From NCBI RefSeq assembly GCF_026013525.1, contig NZ_JAPDRA010000006.1, forward strand, positions 169,975 to 233,974: 64,000 nt of DNA, read 5' to 3'. The position numbers and the translations under genes were made by a program. Source of the DNA: Sphingomonas canadensis (GTDB lineage Bacteria > Pseudomonadota > Alphaproteobacteria > Sphingomonadales > Sphingomonadaceae). Of this stretch, positions 1 to 8,125 are shown piece by piece. The notes beneath the pieces are model-generated. The model saw only the letters and a list, made by a program, of their open reading frames with translations. It was not told where the DNA came from and searched no databases. How positions within the stretch are numbered: the stretch's first letter is position 1; every line of letters starts with the position of its first letter.

Positions 1-846
1 AAGGCGGCGGCCTATGCGCTCCGCGAGATCGTGGGCAATGGCCGCGAGGACGAGTGGTTCGACCTCCAGCGGCTCGCGCGCATCTTCATCAAAGTCTATG
101 GCGACCTCTCCCCCGATCCCGCTATCTTGGACTTCACAGGCGAGGCGAAATGGGCCGCCGCATTCCTCCGGCTCGCCACACAGGTGATCGCCAAGGACGA
201 AAGCCTCGATCACCGCAGCTACTCCGGCAAGATCAGGGACATGCTGGAGCAGCACGTCCATGTGACCGGGCTCTCCACCACGATCCGGTTGCGCAGCATC
301 ACCGATCCTGAGTTCGCCGACGACTTCGACACCGAGGAGAAATCCGAGCCCGAGTTGCAGGAAGCCTTCGTGCGCAAGTCCGCCGAGCTTCGCCGCGTCA
401 CCCGCGAACTGGTGGACCGGAACCCGGCCCAATATGGTCGCTTCTCCGAGCGCGTGCTGGAGATCATCCGCCGCTTCGAGGCAGGACAGATCGCCGCCGC
501 CGAGGGCTTGCGCGAGTTCGAGGGGCTTACCGGCGACATCGAAACCGAGCAGGGCGCGCACGCCGAACTTGGCATGGACGAGAATGCGTTTTCGATCCTG
601 CGCATCATGGAGGCCATCGTGCCCGACACCGATCACGCGGTGTTGCAGGACGCCGCCATTGCCATTGGCGCGGTGTACGCGCAGGCGAAGGCAAGCCAGC
701 CCGCGTTCCCGCACATGCCCGAATATCTCCGCAGTCTTCGCCAGCAGGTTCGGCGTGTCCTCGCGGAGCACGACATCGGCGAGACCAAGGCCATCCGCGA
801 CGCCGTCGAGGAGTTCGCCGTCAGCGCCTACGGGGACGGGCAGTGA
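1..846 (+). CDS. hsdR: Type I restriction enzyme R subunit, C-terminal part (partial at left edge)
   Basis: The frame is open from base 1 and stops at 846, leaving 281 residues of the C-terminal end; the nuclease and helicase motors would lie upstream, outside the window. The visible part is long, charged and helical, as in the C-terminal domain of EcoEI/EcoKI-type R subunits, which docks the motor on the modification complex. The stop overlaps the GTG start of a YgjP-like metallopeptidase gene, a neighbour often seen after hsdR, and this context supports the call. No catalytic motif remains in the window, so the identification rests on overall character and context. Another DEAD-box helicase C-terminus is the main alternative. 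Confidence 0.6.
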   Translation, partial: KAAAYALREIVGNGREDEWFDLQRLARIFIKVYGDLSPDPAILDFTGEAKWAAAFLRLATQVIAKDESLDHRSYSGKIRDMLEQHVHVTGLSTTIRLRSITDPEFADDFDTEEKSEPELQEAFVRKSAELRRVTRELVDRNPAQYGRFSERVLEIIRRFEAGQIAAAEGLREFEGLTGDIETEQGAHAELGMDENAFSILRIMEAIVPDTDHAVLQDAAIAIGAVYAQAKASQPAFPHMPEYLRSLRQQVRRVLAEHDIGETKAIRDAVEEFAVSAYGDGQ

Positions 847-1586
847 CGCACGCGTTGCGTATCGGGCGGACGGCCATATCCTACGAGCTTCGTCGCTCGG
901 CGACTGCATCAGAACGCCGGATCACCGTCACGCCCGGCCATGTCGAAGTGCTGGCGCTCACCACCGACGACGACGACGCCATCGCGGGCTTCTTGGACCG
1001 CAAGCGGCAATGGCTGCTCGACACCGTGCGCGAGATGGAGCGGATCGCCGCAACCCGCCACGCCGTGCCCCGGTTCATGACCGGCTCCAAGATACCCTAT
1101 CGGGGCCGCAACATGCCGCTGACCGTCCGGCGCAGCGACGCCGAGCGGATCGAGATCGCCTATCGCAACGGCTTCATCGTCGATCTTCCAGTATGGGCAG
1201 GCCGCGAGACAGACCGGCTCGTCGCGAGCGAACTCAAGCTATGGCTGAAGCAGCGTGCCCGGCGCAATGTAAAGGAGATCGCCGCCATTTATGCCAGCCG
1301 CTTCGGCCTACAGCCCCGATCCATCCGTGTCGCTGACTTTGCTACCGGCTGGGGATCGTGCGGGCCGGAAGGCAATATTCTGATAAACTGGCACCTGATC
1401 TTCGCACCGAGAAAGGTACTGGAATATGTCGTCTTGCACGAACTGGCGCACCTGCGACACCGCTCCCATGGCCCCGAGTTCTGGAACCTGCTTTCGATAG
1501 CGTCGCCGGACTGGTCCGCATCGAAGCAATGGCTAGATAGACATCAGCACGAAATTGTAGCAGATTTTCTCGATTGGAAAGGTTGA
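843..1586 (+). CDS. YgjP/SprT-like zinc metallopeptidase (M48/DUF45 type)
   Basis: 247 residues with a GTG start overlapping the stop of the R-subunit gene (GTGA), so translation is probably coupled. The zinc motif HELAH lies at residues 199-203 and is followed by HLRHRSHGPEFW, the usual YgjP-like arrangement with a third ligand a few residues on and a conserved Phe-Trp. The N-terminal half is basic (RKRQWLLD type). Such proteins are common companions of type I restriction loci; their substrate is not established. The position suggests a role in maintaining or processing the restriction system, which is inference. Confidence 0.85.
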   Translation: MTHALRIGRTAISYELRRSATASERRITVTPGHVEVLALTTDDDDAIAGFLDRKRQWLLDTVREMERIAATRHAVPRFMTGSKIPYRGRNMPLTVRRSDAERIEIAYRNGFIVDLPVWAGRETDRLVASELKLWLKQRARRNVKEIAAIYASRFGLQPRSIRVADFATGWGSCGPEGNILINWHLIFAPRKVLEYVVLHELAHLRHRSHGPEFWNLLSIASPDWSASKQWLDRHQHEIVADFLDWKG

Positions 1587-1628
1587 TCGCGCAATTGTGT
1601 GTTCTGCGATGCTTGGGGAGTAGGCACG

Positions 1629-3260
1629 GTGGCGAAGGCACCTACTGTAAGCCTGACGCTTCGACTTTTACGAAATGGCATCACCGCTGAAGGCGCTTTG
1701 AAGGACGATCATGGTCTGGAAGAGATAGACAGCACAGCGGGGCGCTTGTTCGTCGGACAAAGCCCGGCCATTCCTCCAAGCTGGGCAAAATTCCTCGCAC
1801 ACTATACGCCTGATGGGATCGTCAATCTGCGTACCCAGAGTTGTTCAGCAGCGATGCTGATCGACGTCGGGAAAGAGCAAAAAAAGCGTCTCTTTGCGTT
1901 GTGCTTTGGACAGGGCCACCACGCCCTTGATGAGGATGCGATACAGCGCGGCTTCGGGCTTCGAGTGGTGCTCAACAGCGTATCGCGCGGCAAGTTGCGC
2001 ACGTTGGACAGCGCAAGCCTCGACACCACTGTCATGCAGCGCCGCGTTCAGGCCAGTCGCGACAGCGACTTGAGCGCCTTCGATCTCGACGCCAACCGCA
2101 ACCTACTCCGGTTGGCATCGGGAACTCCCAAGAGCGGCGATTTTGCAAAGGCACTGGCGGGCAAAGACGCGCTACATTTTCGCGCGGCTGTGGACCCGGA
2201 CAAGCTCGTTGAGCACTGTGAGAAGGCGCTCAAGCTGTATGAAGCGACCGACTACAAGACGGACTTTGCGTTTATCGACTATGTTCAGCCGGTCGGAGAG
2301 CGGGTGCTGACCGAGGAACTGGACACTATTGTTTTTCAGGACCTCAAAGCGATGGTCCAAGGCAATCCATCAGACTTGCATCTCGCTATTCCAGACATTC
2401 TCTCCCCTGACGCCGCCTTGGAAATCGGATACTTCGGAACCGGCCTCTCTCCCGGGCCAAAGACAGCGTATGGCGAGCTTGCTATCGAGGACTACGTCGT
2501 CGAACTTCAGAAGGGAGACTTCGGCCAGATCGCAGACATGGCTGCCCTCAAAGGCAGCCATGAGATCAGGGTCGTTGCAGACGGTGAGGGCGACCGGAGC
2601 CATAAGCGCAAGCTATATACCTGCTTCGTCCACGAAGTGACGCTGCGCAACAACATCTATGTCCTGTTTGACGGTCAGTGGTTTGGTGTCAGCAAGGACT
2701 ACCACAAAGAGATCGAGGACGCATACACTGCGCTGTTGAAACCGGCGTTCCGCGTGAAGACAACTGCCGACAATGAGCGCGCCTTGATCACCGAGCTTGA
2801 AGGCGAAGCCAATCTTATCTCAATGGATCAAACTAAGGTTGCCCCAAAGGGGGCAGCCAACGCCGCTCTCGAACCCTGCGATTTCCTATCGCAAACCAAG
2901 CAACTCATCCACCTCAAGGATGGTCATTCTTCCGCGCCTTTGAGCCACCTCTGGAACCAAGGGGTGGTATCGGCGGAGGCGTTCGTATCCGATGAGGTAT
3001 TCCGCAAAGGCTTCAGGGCGGCGGCCCAGAAGCGTGAGAAGAAGTTCAAAAAGCAGGGCTTCGCTGGATTACTCCCGGATGGTCGGACGAAGCCAGTCCC
3101 CGGCGACTACACGATTGTCTTCGGCGTGATGCGACACCCCTATGCTGCAAGCGGGCAGGTCGGCCTTCCGTTCTTCAGCAAAGTCGCCCTACGCGCCGCA
3201 GCAGAGCGGATCAGTCGCATGGGGTTCCCGGTGGAGCTTCATCTGATAGAGAAAAAATGA
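1629..3260 (+). CDS. DUF6119/TIGR04141-type sporadically distributed protein
   Basis: 543 residues from the GTG at 1629, preferred over the longer GTG at 1599 because a GGGGAG sits about 8 bases before it and the encoded N-terminus (MAKAPTVSLTLRLL) starts directly with the conserved-looking part. The length, the opening LTLRLL, the LCFGQGHHAL segment and the FGLRVVLNSV segment resemble the TIGR04141/DUF6119 family, which is patchily distributed and often found in islands with restriction systems. No catalytic motif is recognised. It lies 42 bases after the metallopeptidase gene in the same direction and probably belongs to the same defence-type operon. Lower GC than the chromosomal part of the window fits acquisition. 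The biochemical role is unknown. Confidence 0.7.
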   Translation: MAKAPTVSLTLRLLRNGITAEGALKDDHGLEEIDSTAGRLFVGQSPAIPPSWAKFLAHYTPDGIVNLRTQSCSAAMLIDVGKEQKKRLFALCFGQGHHALDEDAIQRGFGLRVVLNSVSRGKLRTLDSASLDTTVMQRRVQASRDSDLSAFDLDANRNLLRLASGTPKSGDFAKALAGKDALHFRAAVDPDKLVEHCEKALKLYEATDYKTDFAFIDYVQPVGERVLTEELDTIVFQDLKAMVQGNPSDLHLAIPDILSPDAALEIGYFGTGLSPGPKTAYGELAIEDYVVELQKGDFGQIADMAALKGSHEIRVVADGEGDRSHKRKLYTCFVHEVTLRNNIYVLFDGQWFGVSKDYHKEIEDAYTALLKPAFRVKTTADNERALITELEGEANLISMDQTKVAPKGAANAALEPCDFLSQTKQLIHLKDGHSSAPLSHLWNQGVVSAEAFVSDEVFRKGFRAAAQKREKKFKKQGFAGLLPDGRTKPVPGDYTIVFGVMRHPYAASGQVGLPFFSKVALRAAAERISRMGFPVELHLIEKK

Positions 3261-3299
3261 TGTTGGACGCGATAGCGCTGTTTCATTGAGCCCTGCCCT

Positions 3300-3410
3300 A
3301 GTGAGACGCTGACCGCCGCGCCCAACCCGTCTCACTGAAGTAGTCGCAGGCCCAATGAGACGGCCTCTCGCAGGCTCCTACACTTCAATGAGACGGTGCA
3401 ACCGTTGCAC
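3300..3410. repeat. Cluster of TGAGACGG motifs and a TGCAAC palindrome
   Basis: Between the convergent DUF6119 and fic genes the motif TGAGACG occurs four times: AGTGAGACG at 3300-3308, its exact inverse CGTCTCACT at 3328-3336, and AATGAGACGG at 3354-3363 and 3387-3396. It is followed directly by the palindrome GTGCAACCGTTGCAC (3396-3410). A related CCGTCTCATGTGAAG stretch recurs near 8256. The first two copies could form a hairpin, but no T tract follows, so a terminator explains only part of this. Confidence 0.6.
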
Positions 3411-3416
3411 CAAGCA

Positions 3417-4622
3417 CTATGCCTCCGGGTAGAGCGCGGGAAACAGAATATCCAAGCTCTTGGCCGGGAACCGCAGCGACACCGGCCCCTTCTCCGTATC
3501 GGAAGCGAGCAGCCCCCCGTCCGTGACTTCCTTCAGCACGCGCCGCGCGGTGCGTTCGGGTAGCCGCGTGATGCGCGGCGCGTCGCCACGATCGAACTCC
3601 CCGCGCATCAGGGCCTCTTGGAGCAGGTCTCCCGCCTCCGGCTTCCATTCCTGCAAATCGGCATAGCGACGTAGCCGCCGAGCCAGCGCACCGAGTTCAA
3701 ATAGGCCACCCATGAACGTGATCTGGTCGAGACAGACCTTCAGGAACCATTCGGTGAAGTCCGTGAGCGCCGCCAGCGACAGATTGCCGCGCCCGTCGCG
3801 ATCACCCTGTCGCGGACTATCGGCGTGCTGCATGTATCGCTTGTATTCGGCGCGGCTCTCCAGCCCCCTCGCCAAGCCGCGCGAGATCGACCACAGGCCA
3901 TGCGCGCCGATCCCGGCCTTGTGCGCCATCGCATAGCTCATCAGCCTGCTGATCCTGCCATTCCCGTCCGGGAAAGGATGGATGTAGTTGAACCTGTGGT
4001 GCGCGCAGGCCATCGCGATCAGACGCTGCCCGGTGCCCATGCGCTCCATTCGGAAGCGCCGCTCGAAATGCTCCATGAACGCGGCGACGCGCTCGCTCGA
4101 TGGCGGCAGGTGCAACCCCACCTCGACATCCTGTTCGGCTGACGAGCGCCATTCGCCGGGGACCATCATGATCTCACGCTTGCTCCCCTCCGCGCCGCGA
4201 ACGACAAGCATTTCCTTGGGGGCATCCTTGTAGAACTCCCGGTGCAGCGATCGCAGCCAATCACCCGACGCAGGTTCCGACAAGACCCCTGACACCGACA
4301 GCGCATCTATCTCGGCTTGCAGCCGGATATGCGCCGTCGCTTCCAGTTGCAGGTTCCGGCGATCTTTGTCGTTGTCGAAGTCGCCCTTCAGTGCCCGCTC
4401 AATATCGCGCGGGCGCGTGTTGTGACCTTCGATCAGATTGCTGTAATAGGTGTTCATCATCCTGACGGCATCGGCGAGATTGGCCGCCGAGCGCGGATGC
4501 AACGCACGCCCGAGCCCCGCCGCCGCAGCCGTGAGGTCCGCGATGAGGTCCGTGATCCGGGTCGGGATCGCTTCCTCCAGCAGGGCGGGTTCAATCTGCT
4601 GCACGTCCTCGATGATTGGCAT
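3417..4622 (-). CDS. Fic family AMP-transferase-like protein (class II, autoinhibited)
   Basis: 401 residues from the ATG at 4622; a TTG at 4655 would add 11. The Fic core motif HPFPDGNGR is intact near residues 213-221, with the catalytic His and the anion-binding DGNG loop, so nucleotide transfer (usually AMP from ATP onto a protein hydroxyl) is expected. Near residue 70 lies SNLIEG, which fits the (S/T)xxxE(G/N) inhibitory helix of class II Fic proteins and places the switch in the same chain. The C-terminal 80 residues look like a winged helix-turn-helix, as in DNA-binding Fic regulators. It is divergent from the serine recombinase gene. The target is unknown. Confidence 0.88.
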   Translation of the reverse strand: MPIIEDVQQIEPALLEEAIPTRITDLIADLTAAAAGLGRALHPRSAANLADAVRMMNTYYSNLIEGHNTRPRDIERALKGDFDNDKDRRNLQLEATAHIRLQAEIDALSVSGVLSEPASGDWLRSLHREFYKDAPKEMLVVRGAEGSKREIMMVPGEWRSSAEQDVEVGLHLPPSSERVAAFMEHFERRFRMERMGTGQRLIAMACAHHRFNYIHPFPDGNGRISRLMSYAMAHKAGIGAHGLWSISRGLARGLESRAEYKRYMQHADSPRQGDRDGRGNLSLAALTDFTEWFLKVCLDQITFMGGLFELGALARRLRRYADLQEWKPEAGDLLQEALMRGEFDRGDAPRITRLPERTARRVLKEVTDGGLLASDTEKGPVSLRFPAKSLDILFPALYPEA

Positions 4623-4625
4623 GAT

Positions 4626-4746
4626 TTGGCCGATCTTTCGCCAGATGATAGCCAAGCTCTAGGCTCATAAAAGCTGGGATTTTTCAAGGTTTCTTTACAT
4701 AGCTGGACACGACATGGCTCAGGATTGGCCGATCTCTTGGCCGACC
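4626..4746. promoter_or_regulatory. Repeated TTGGCCGATC motifs between fic and recombinase
   Basis: TTGGCCGATCT occurs exactly at 4626-4636 (just before the fic ATG) and again at 4725-4735, followed at once by the near copy TTGGCCGACC at 4737-4746. The copies sit in the divergent control region of fic and the recombinase and could be operator sites; the Fic protein itself has a C-terminal wHTH. This is sequence observation plus inference. Confidence 0.4.
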
Positions 4747-4879
4747 CTCGGGCCGATGCCTAATCTCCGCACAACATGCGAAGATCAGGGCCGCCCCTCT
4801 CCGCATCGCTGGCTGCACGCGAGTGCTATTTTTCAGAAAAACGCAGCTTTTCCCGTGACTTACGCGCTATCTTGTGGGA

Positions 4880-4907
4880 GATTTCCTTGGAAAAATCTAA
4901 GGAAATC
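4880..4907. promoter_or_regulatory. Perfect inverted repeat covering the recombinase ribosome binding site
   Basis: GATTTCCTT (4880-4888) and AAGGAAATC (4899-4907) are exact inverse copies with a 10-base spacer. The right arm contains the AAGGAA Shine-Dalgarno of the gene starting at 4911, so an RNA hairpin would hide the ribosome binding site; as DNA it could be a recombinase or repressor site. Confidence 0.55.
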
Positions 4908-4910
4908 AAT

Positions 4911-5477
4911 ATGCTAGTGGGGTACTCCCGCACCTCCACGACCGAACAGGTCGCCGGATTGGAAGCGCAAGACAGGGACTTGCGTGCAACGGGTTGCACG
5001 AAGCTATTCTCGGAGCAGGTGTCGTCGGTCGCGCAGCGCGCCCAGCTTTCCGCGGCCCTCGACTTCGTGCGTGAGGGCGACACACTGGTTGTCACGCGGC
5101 TGGATCGCCTCGCGCGCTCGACGGCGGACCTGCTCGCGATCATCGACATGCTGGAGCAGAAGGGCGTGGCGCTGCGTATCCTCGACTTCGGCGGGCAGGC
5201 CGTTGATACCAAGTCGCCTTCGGGCAAGCTCATAGTCACCATGTTCGGCGCGGTCGCTCAATTCGAGCGCGAGCTTCTATTGCAGCGTCAGCGCGAGGGT
5301 ATCGCGAAAGCCAAGGCAGACGGCAAATATCGGGGGCGGAGCCCGACCGCGCTCCGCCAGTCCGCGAAGGTGCTGGAGATGAAGGCGAGGGGCGCGAAGC
5401 CCACCGCCATCGCCGCCAGCCTGAATGTTAGCCGGGCATCGGTCTATCGCATCTTGGCGGAGGCACGGACGGCATGA
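4911..5477 (+). CDS. Serine recombinase (resolvase/invertase family)
   Basis: 188 residues. The ATG at 4911 is chosen because the protein then begins MLVGYSRTSTTEQ, the canonical N-terminus with the catalytic Ser of the RxST motif, and AAGGAA lies 7 bases upstream; in-frame codons further upstream give atypical sequence. The catalytic domain carries VTRLDRLARS and the conserved FGAVAQFERELL helix E. The C-terminal 45 residues form a helix-turn-helix (AIAASLNVSRASVYRIL). The length matches Tn3-type resolvases and invertases. It is the first of three overlapping genes. It may resolve or invert DNA in this island; no transposase accompanies it. Confidence 0.93.
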   Translation: MLVGYSRTSTTEQVAGLEAQDRDLRATGCTKLFSEQVSSVAQRAQLSAALDFVREGDTLVVTRLDRLARSTADLLAIIDMLEQKGVALRILDFGGQAVDTKSPSGKLIVTMFGAVAQFERELLLQRQREGIAKAKADGKYRGRSPTALRQSAKVLEMKARGAKPTAIAASLNVSRASVYRILAEARTA

Positions 5478-5671
5478 GCAAGTCGGTCCCGCACCTGTTC
5501 GCGGATGTTACCGCGCTCTTGGAAGACCTGCACGGCGTCGCCGTCGAAGGGCAGCGCCGCGACAACCCGCCAGAGGTCCAGCTTGCGCTTGCCGCCAGCC
5601 TTCGCCCCGGCATCGTCCGGCTCGACAAGGCGCTGATCGCGATCGGAGCGGGGGTGGGCAAGAAGCTATGA
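5474..5671 (+). CDS. Small hypothetical protein coupled to the recombinase
   Basis: 65 residues. The ATG overlaps the recombinase stop (ATGA at 5474-5477) and its own stop overlaps the next ATG in the same way, so the three genes are probably translated as a coupled set. The sequence is helical and mildly charged, with no motif, signal or membrane segment that I recognise. The conserved coupling suggests an accessory role to the recombinase or the HNH-like protein; the function is unknown. Confidence 0.6.
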   Translation: MSKSVPHLFADVTALLEDLHGVAVEGQRRDNPPEVQLALAASLRPGIVRLDKALIAIGAGVGKKL

Positions 5672-6093
5672 CGCCGCCACCGCGCCACTGGGAGCGACCT
5701 TATAACGGATTTAGCTGGGCACAGCGCTGTGCGGTCATTTCGATCCAGAACGCTGCGATCCGCAGCGGGCGGCTCGTGCGCCCGACCGGGTGCTGCATCT
5801 GTGGCGACGCCCGTAGCGAACGACCACGAGGCCGCGACTATCGCTTCCTTCATCTTGAGGATTACCGCCAACCGCTGGCAGTCTACGGCTGCTGCAAGCC
5901 CTGCCATGCCGCGCTGCACTCCCGCTTTGATGATCCCGAGCGATGGGAGAACGTACTTCGGGCACATGGCGGTCCGGGTCTTTGGTTCACGCTATTGTCG
6001 CTCGATCCGGCTTCGCAGTGGCGGCCATTCCATGAGACATACGTCGATGGACTACCGCCGCCTGCAATGCCACTGACGCTCGGCCTTTTGTAG
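5668..6093 (+). CDS. HNH-like zinc-binding protein
   Basis: 141 residues from the ATG at 5668, which overlaps the previous stop. Two Cys pairs frame a compact core: CCICG at residues 46-50 and CCKPCHAALHSRF about 35 residues later, with HLED between them. The spacing and the C-x-x-C-H-x-x-x-H pattern recall HNH nucleases of mobile elements, with the central DHI replaced by LHLEDY. It could be a nuclease or a structural zinc finger. Its place downstream of a recombinase in one operon fits a mobile-element function. Confidence 0.55.
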   Translation: MTPPPRHWERPYNGFSWAQRCAVISIQNAAIRSGRLVRPTGCCICGDARSERPRGRDYRFLHLEDYRQPLAVYGCCKPCHAALHSRFDDPERWENVLRAHGGPGLWFTLLSLDPASQWRPFHETYVDGLPPPAMPLTLGLL

Positions 6094-6153
6094 GTCCGAT
6101 CGGAAACTGATATTGGCCCTTCCTGTCTAAACCCCGTTATTCGGAGGAACTTG

Positions 6154-6627
6154 GTGAGCGGTCCGAGTGAACAGGGTGAGCGCCCATCCTTCAACGCTAC
6201 GCAAGAAGACAATGCGCTACTCTGGGCACTGCAACAGTATCAGAAGGTAATCCGACATTGGATGAGAGAGCTAACCGCGATTGAGTTCACCGTACTGATG
6301 CAGATACTGGACAGGACCGTTGGCTGGCAGCGCATGAACCGCACCATCGGAATTCCAAACATACTATCCGGTGGCAGACACTATGCCGGGATCGGGCACG
6401 CCGTCAAAAAGGCGTCGTTGATGAAGGCGCTTCGCAGCTTGGAGGACAAGGGAATAATCGAACGGCGACGCAGTCCGGTGCATTCCCAGATGAAAGACTA
6501 CTTGATCAACCTCGACTGGACACCACCGCATCGCCCAGCCCTGACTGATATTGAGGAGCAATGGGAGCCCGACGATGAAGGTTATGTCCCGTCGCTCTGG
6601 GAACAAAGCTTAAACCAGTCTACCTAA
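6154..6627 (+). CDS. Phage replication protein O-like winged-helix protein
   Basis: 157 residues from GTG 6154 (a TTG at 6151 is directly adjacent); GGAGG at 6143-6147 supports this start. The segment from about residue 35 to 115 reads as a winged helix: conserved-looking ELTAIEFTVLMQILDRTVGW, then a recognition region ending in LEDKGIIERRRS. This resembles the N-terminal DNA-binding domain of lambda O-type replication initiators and related element proteins. The C-terminal tail is acidic and carries no helicase-loader motif. It may bind an element origin or act as a transcription factor. Confidence 0.6.
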   Translation: MSGPSEQGERPSFNATQEDNALLWALQQYQKVIRHWMRELTAIEFTVLMQILDRTVGWQRMNRTIGIPNILSGGRHYAGIGHAVKKASLMKALRSLEDKGIIERRRSPVHSQMKDYLINLDWTPPHRPALTDIEEQWEPDDEGYVPSLWEQSLNQST

Positions 6628-6628
6628 T

Positions 6629-6674
6629 GGACTAACCGGTGTCAGATACGGACTGGTTAGTCCACCAAGTGGAC
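6629..6674. repeat. Inverted repeats after the replication-O-like gene
   Basis: GGACTAACC (6629-6637) is matched exactly by GGTTAGTCC (6655-6663), and GTCCAC (6660-6665) by GTGGAC (6669-6674), so two stem-loops share bases. No T tract follows. The structure starts 2 bases after the stop codon and could be a transcript end, an origin element or a protein site. Confidence 0.45.
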
Positions 6675-6747
6675 CAGATCGGTCTGCCGTGTAGACCCTA
6701 TAGAACGGTAGAATAGAAGGGATAAGAATACAGTATCATATAGAATA

Positions 6748-6771
6748 CCGGCCAAATCGAGATTTGGCCGG
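6748..6771. terminator. Strong hairpin between convergent genes
   Basis: CCGGCCAAAT (6748-6757), loop CGAG, ATTTGGCCGG (6762-6771): a perfect 10-bp stem followed by T-rich sequence on the plus strand (GATTTTCATTTCGTTTT). It can end transcription of the replication-O-like gene and, from the other side, of the XRE gene. A second small dyad (TTTTCC/GGAAAA, 6788-6804) lies next to it. Confidence 0.65.
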
Positions 6772-6814
6772 GATGATTTTCATTTCGTTTTCCCCGGAGG
6801 AAAAAAGTCCGAGT

Positions 6815-7018
6815 TTAATCGAATAATTTTCCGGCTGACACACCCAGCGCCTTCGCGATCTTCTCAACCACGATGATCGTCGGTGCTCGGACCCCGCGCT
6901 CGATGCCGCTCATGTATGTTCGGTGGACACCAACCTTGTCGGCGAACTCGTCCTGCGAGAGCCCGGTCTCGGCGCGCAGAGCCCGCACATTCCTTCCGAA
7001 GCGTACCCGAATGTCCAT
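6815..7018 (-). CDS. XRE-type helix-turn-helix regulator
   Basis: 67 residues from the ATG at 7018, where the protein opens MDIRVRFGRNVRALR, the normal start of this family; a GTG at 7093 would add 25 untypical residues. The whole chain is one HTH_3 domain: TGLSQDEFADKVGVHRTYMS is the helix-turn-helix, followed by GIERGVRAPT and a final hydrophobic helix. Single-domain XRE proteins in islands usually act as small repressors of element genes. It is transcribed divergently from the membrane-protein gene at 7139. Confidence 0.88.
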   Translation of the reverse strand: MDIRVRFGRNVRALRAETGLSQDEFADKVGVHRTYMSGIERGVRAPTIIVVEKIAKALGVSAGKLFD

Positions 7019-7138
7019 CGGGTAGCATCGACCACAATGCAGATCATAGAACGACAGCCCATCGGCTACATGCGCGCTTGCCCCGCGCCCCACCTCTTGT
7101 AGACTAAGGGATACATAGCAGGCATTCTGGGGGATCGC

Positions 7139-8125
7139 ATGGAGCCAGTGACAACGAACTCGCCTCGACGCGTGAGGTGGCCGGGAATATTGGCATGGGG
7201 CGCGCTGATCTACGCCGCAGTCTCGCTGTTTGTTTTTGGCGGCATCCTGTCGGCGATAGCATTCGCCCTTGCCGCCCTAATGGGCTGGTCACGGGTTTTT
7301 GACGAAAATGCCGCAGAGGGAAAACCCACGCTATCCGGCAAAGAGCGTGCGATCAGTGGTGTGATACTCGCGATCGTCGGCGCTGCGCTCTTTCCCAACG
7401 GCGGGAAAGACACAAAAACGGCAAGTTCACCTCCCGTCGTTAGTGTGAAGGGACCGCAGCAAATGGCCACGCTGGACCACGACACCCAGTGGAAGGCCAT
7501 GAACGCCAAGGTCGATCAGTCGCTCACGAACCCGTTGGAGCGCAACGATGATCCGGTCAGCTACGACAAGGTCGGCAAGCGAGCCTTCGGCAGCGCCAAT
7601 GAGTTGCGGCGATGGGCGGCTCTGGCGGCCTCACAGAGCGATGCCTGCGACAATGTGGCGTGGGTGTCGCTGTCCGAGAAGGCGACGCCAGCGGCGCTCC
7701 TGTGGAAGATTGTGTGCACGAACAAGGAGGTCTTCCTGATCCCGGAAGATCAGGCACGGAGCGTTCGAGCCCAGTTCGATCCGAACGCGACATTGGAGGA
7801 CCGCAAGAAGTTCGCCGCCCTCGTCACCATCGCTCAACCTGTGAGCGCCATGTGGAAGCCCTTCGATGAAGGCTTGGCGGTCGTTACCTGCGAGAGTGCG
7901 TTGGAGCGGGCGGCGGTCGATCGGGGCTCATTCAGCGGCGAAGGCCTGTGGACGGTCGCGAAGGATGAGGAGGGCGGCATCGCCACCATCGTTCGCGACT
8001 ACAGCGCTAAGAATGCCTTCGGAGGTACGCTCTCAGGAAAATATCAGTGCATCGTGCGCGCGAACGATGGGTCGATTGCCAGCCTCAAGACAAAGGACGC
8101 GCTAGGCGTTCATCGCGTTCTCTGA
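7139..8125 (+). CDS. Membrane-anchored protein of unknown function
   Basis: 328 residues. Two or three hydrophobic segments lie in the first 85 residues (about 17-48 and 72-84), then a soluble domain of about 230 residues with two or three Cys that could pair. The distal part is acidic and ends without a signature I can name. A GGGGGAT precedes the ATG. The topology suggests an inner-membrane anchor with a large domain on one side. It is divergent from the XRE gene and probably controlled by it. Confidence 0.6.
   Translation: MEPVTTNSPRRVRWPGILAWGALIYAAVSLFVFGGILSAIAFALAALMGWSRVFDENAAEGKPTLSGKERAISGVILAIVGAALFPNGGKDTKTASSPPVVSVKGPQQMATLDHDTQWKAMNAKVDQSLTNPLERNDDPVSYDKVGKRAFGSANELRRWAALAASQSDACDNVAWVSLSEKATPAALLWKIVCTNKEVFLIPEDQARSVRAQFDPNATLEDRKKFAALVTIAQPVSAMWKPFDEGLAVVTCESALERAAVDRGSFSGEGLWTVAKDEEGGIATIVRDYSAKNAFGGTLSGKYQCIVRANDGSIASLKTKDALGVHRVL

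Noticed and set aside
3300..3410. CRISPR-like array
   Set aside because: Motif copies are 8-10 bases, vary in orientation and spacing, and there are no spacers of constant length or cas genes.
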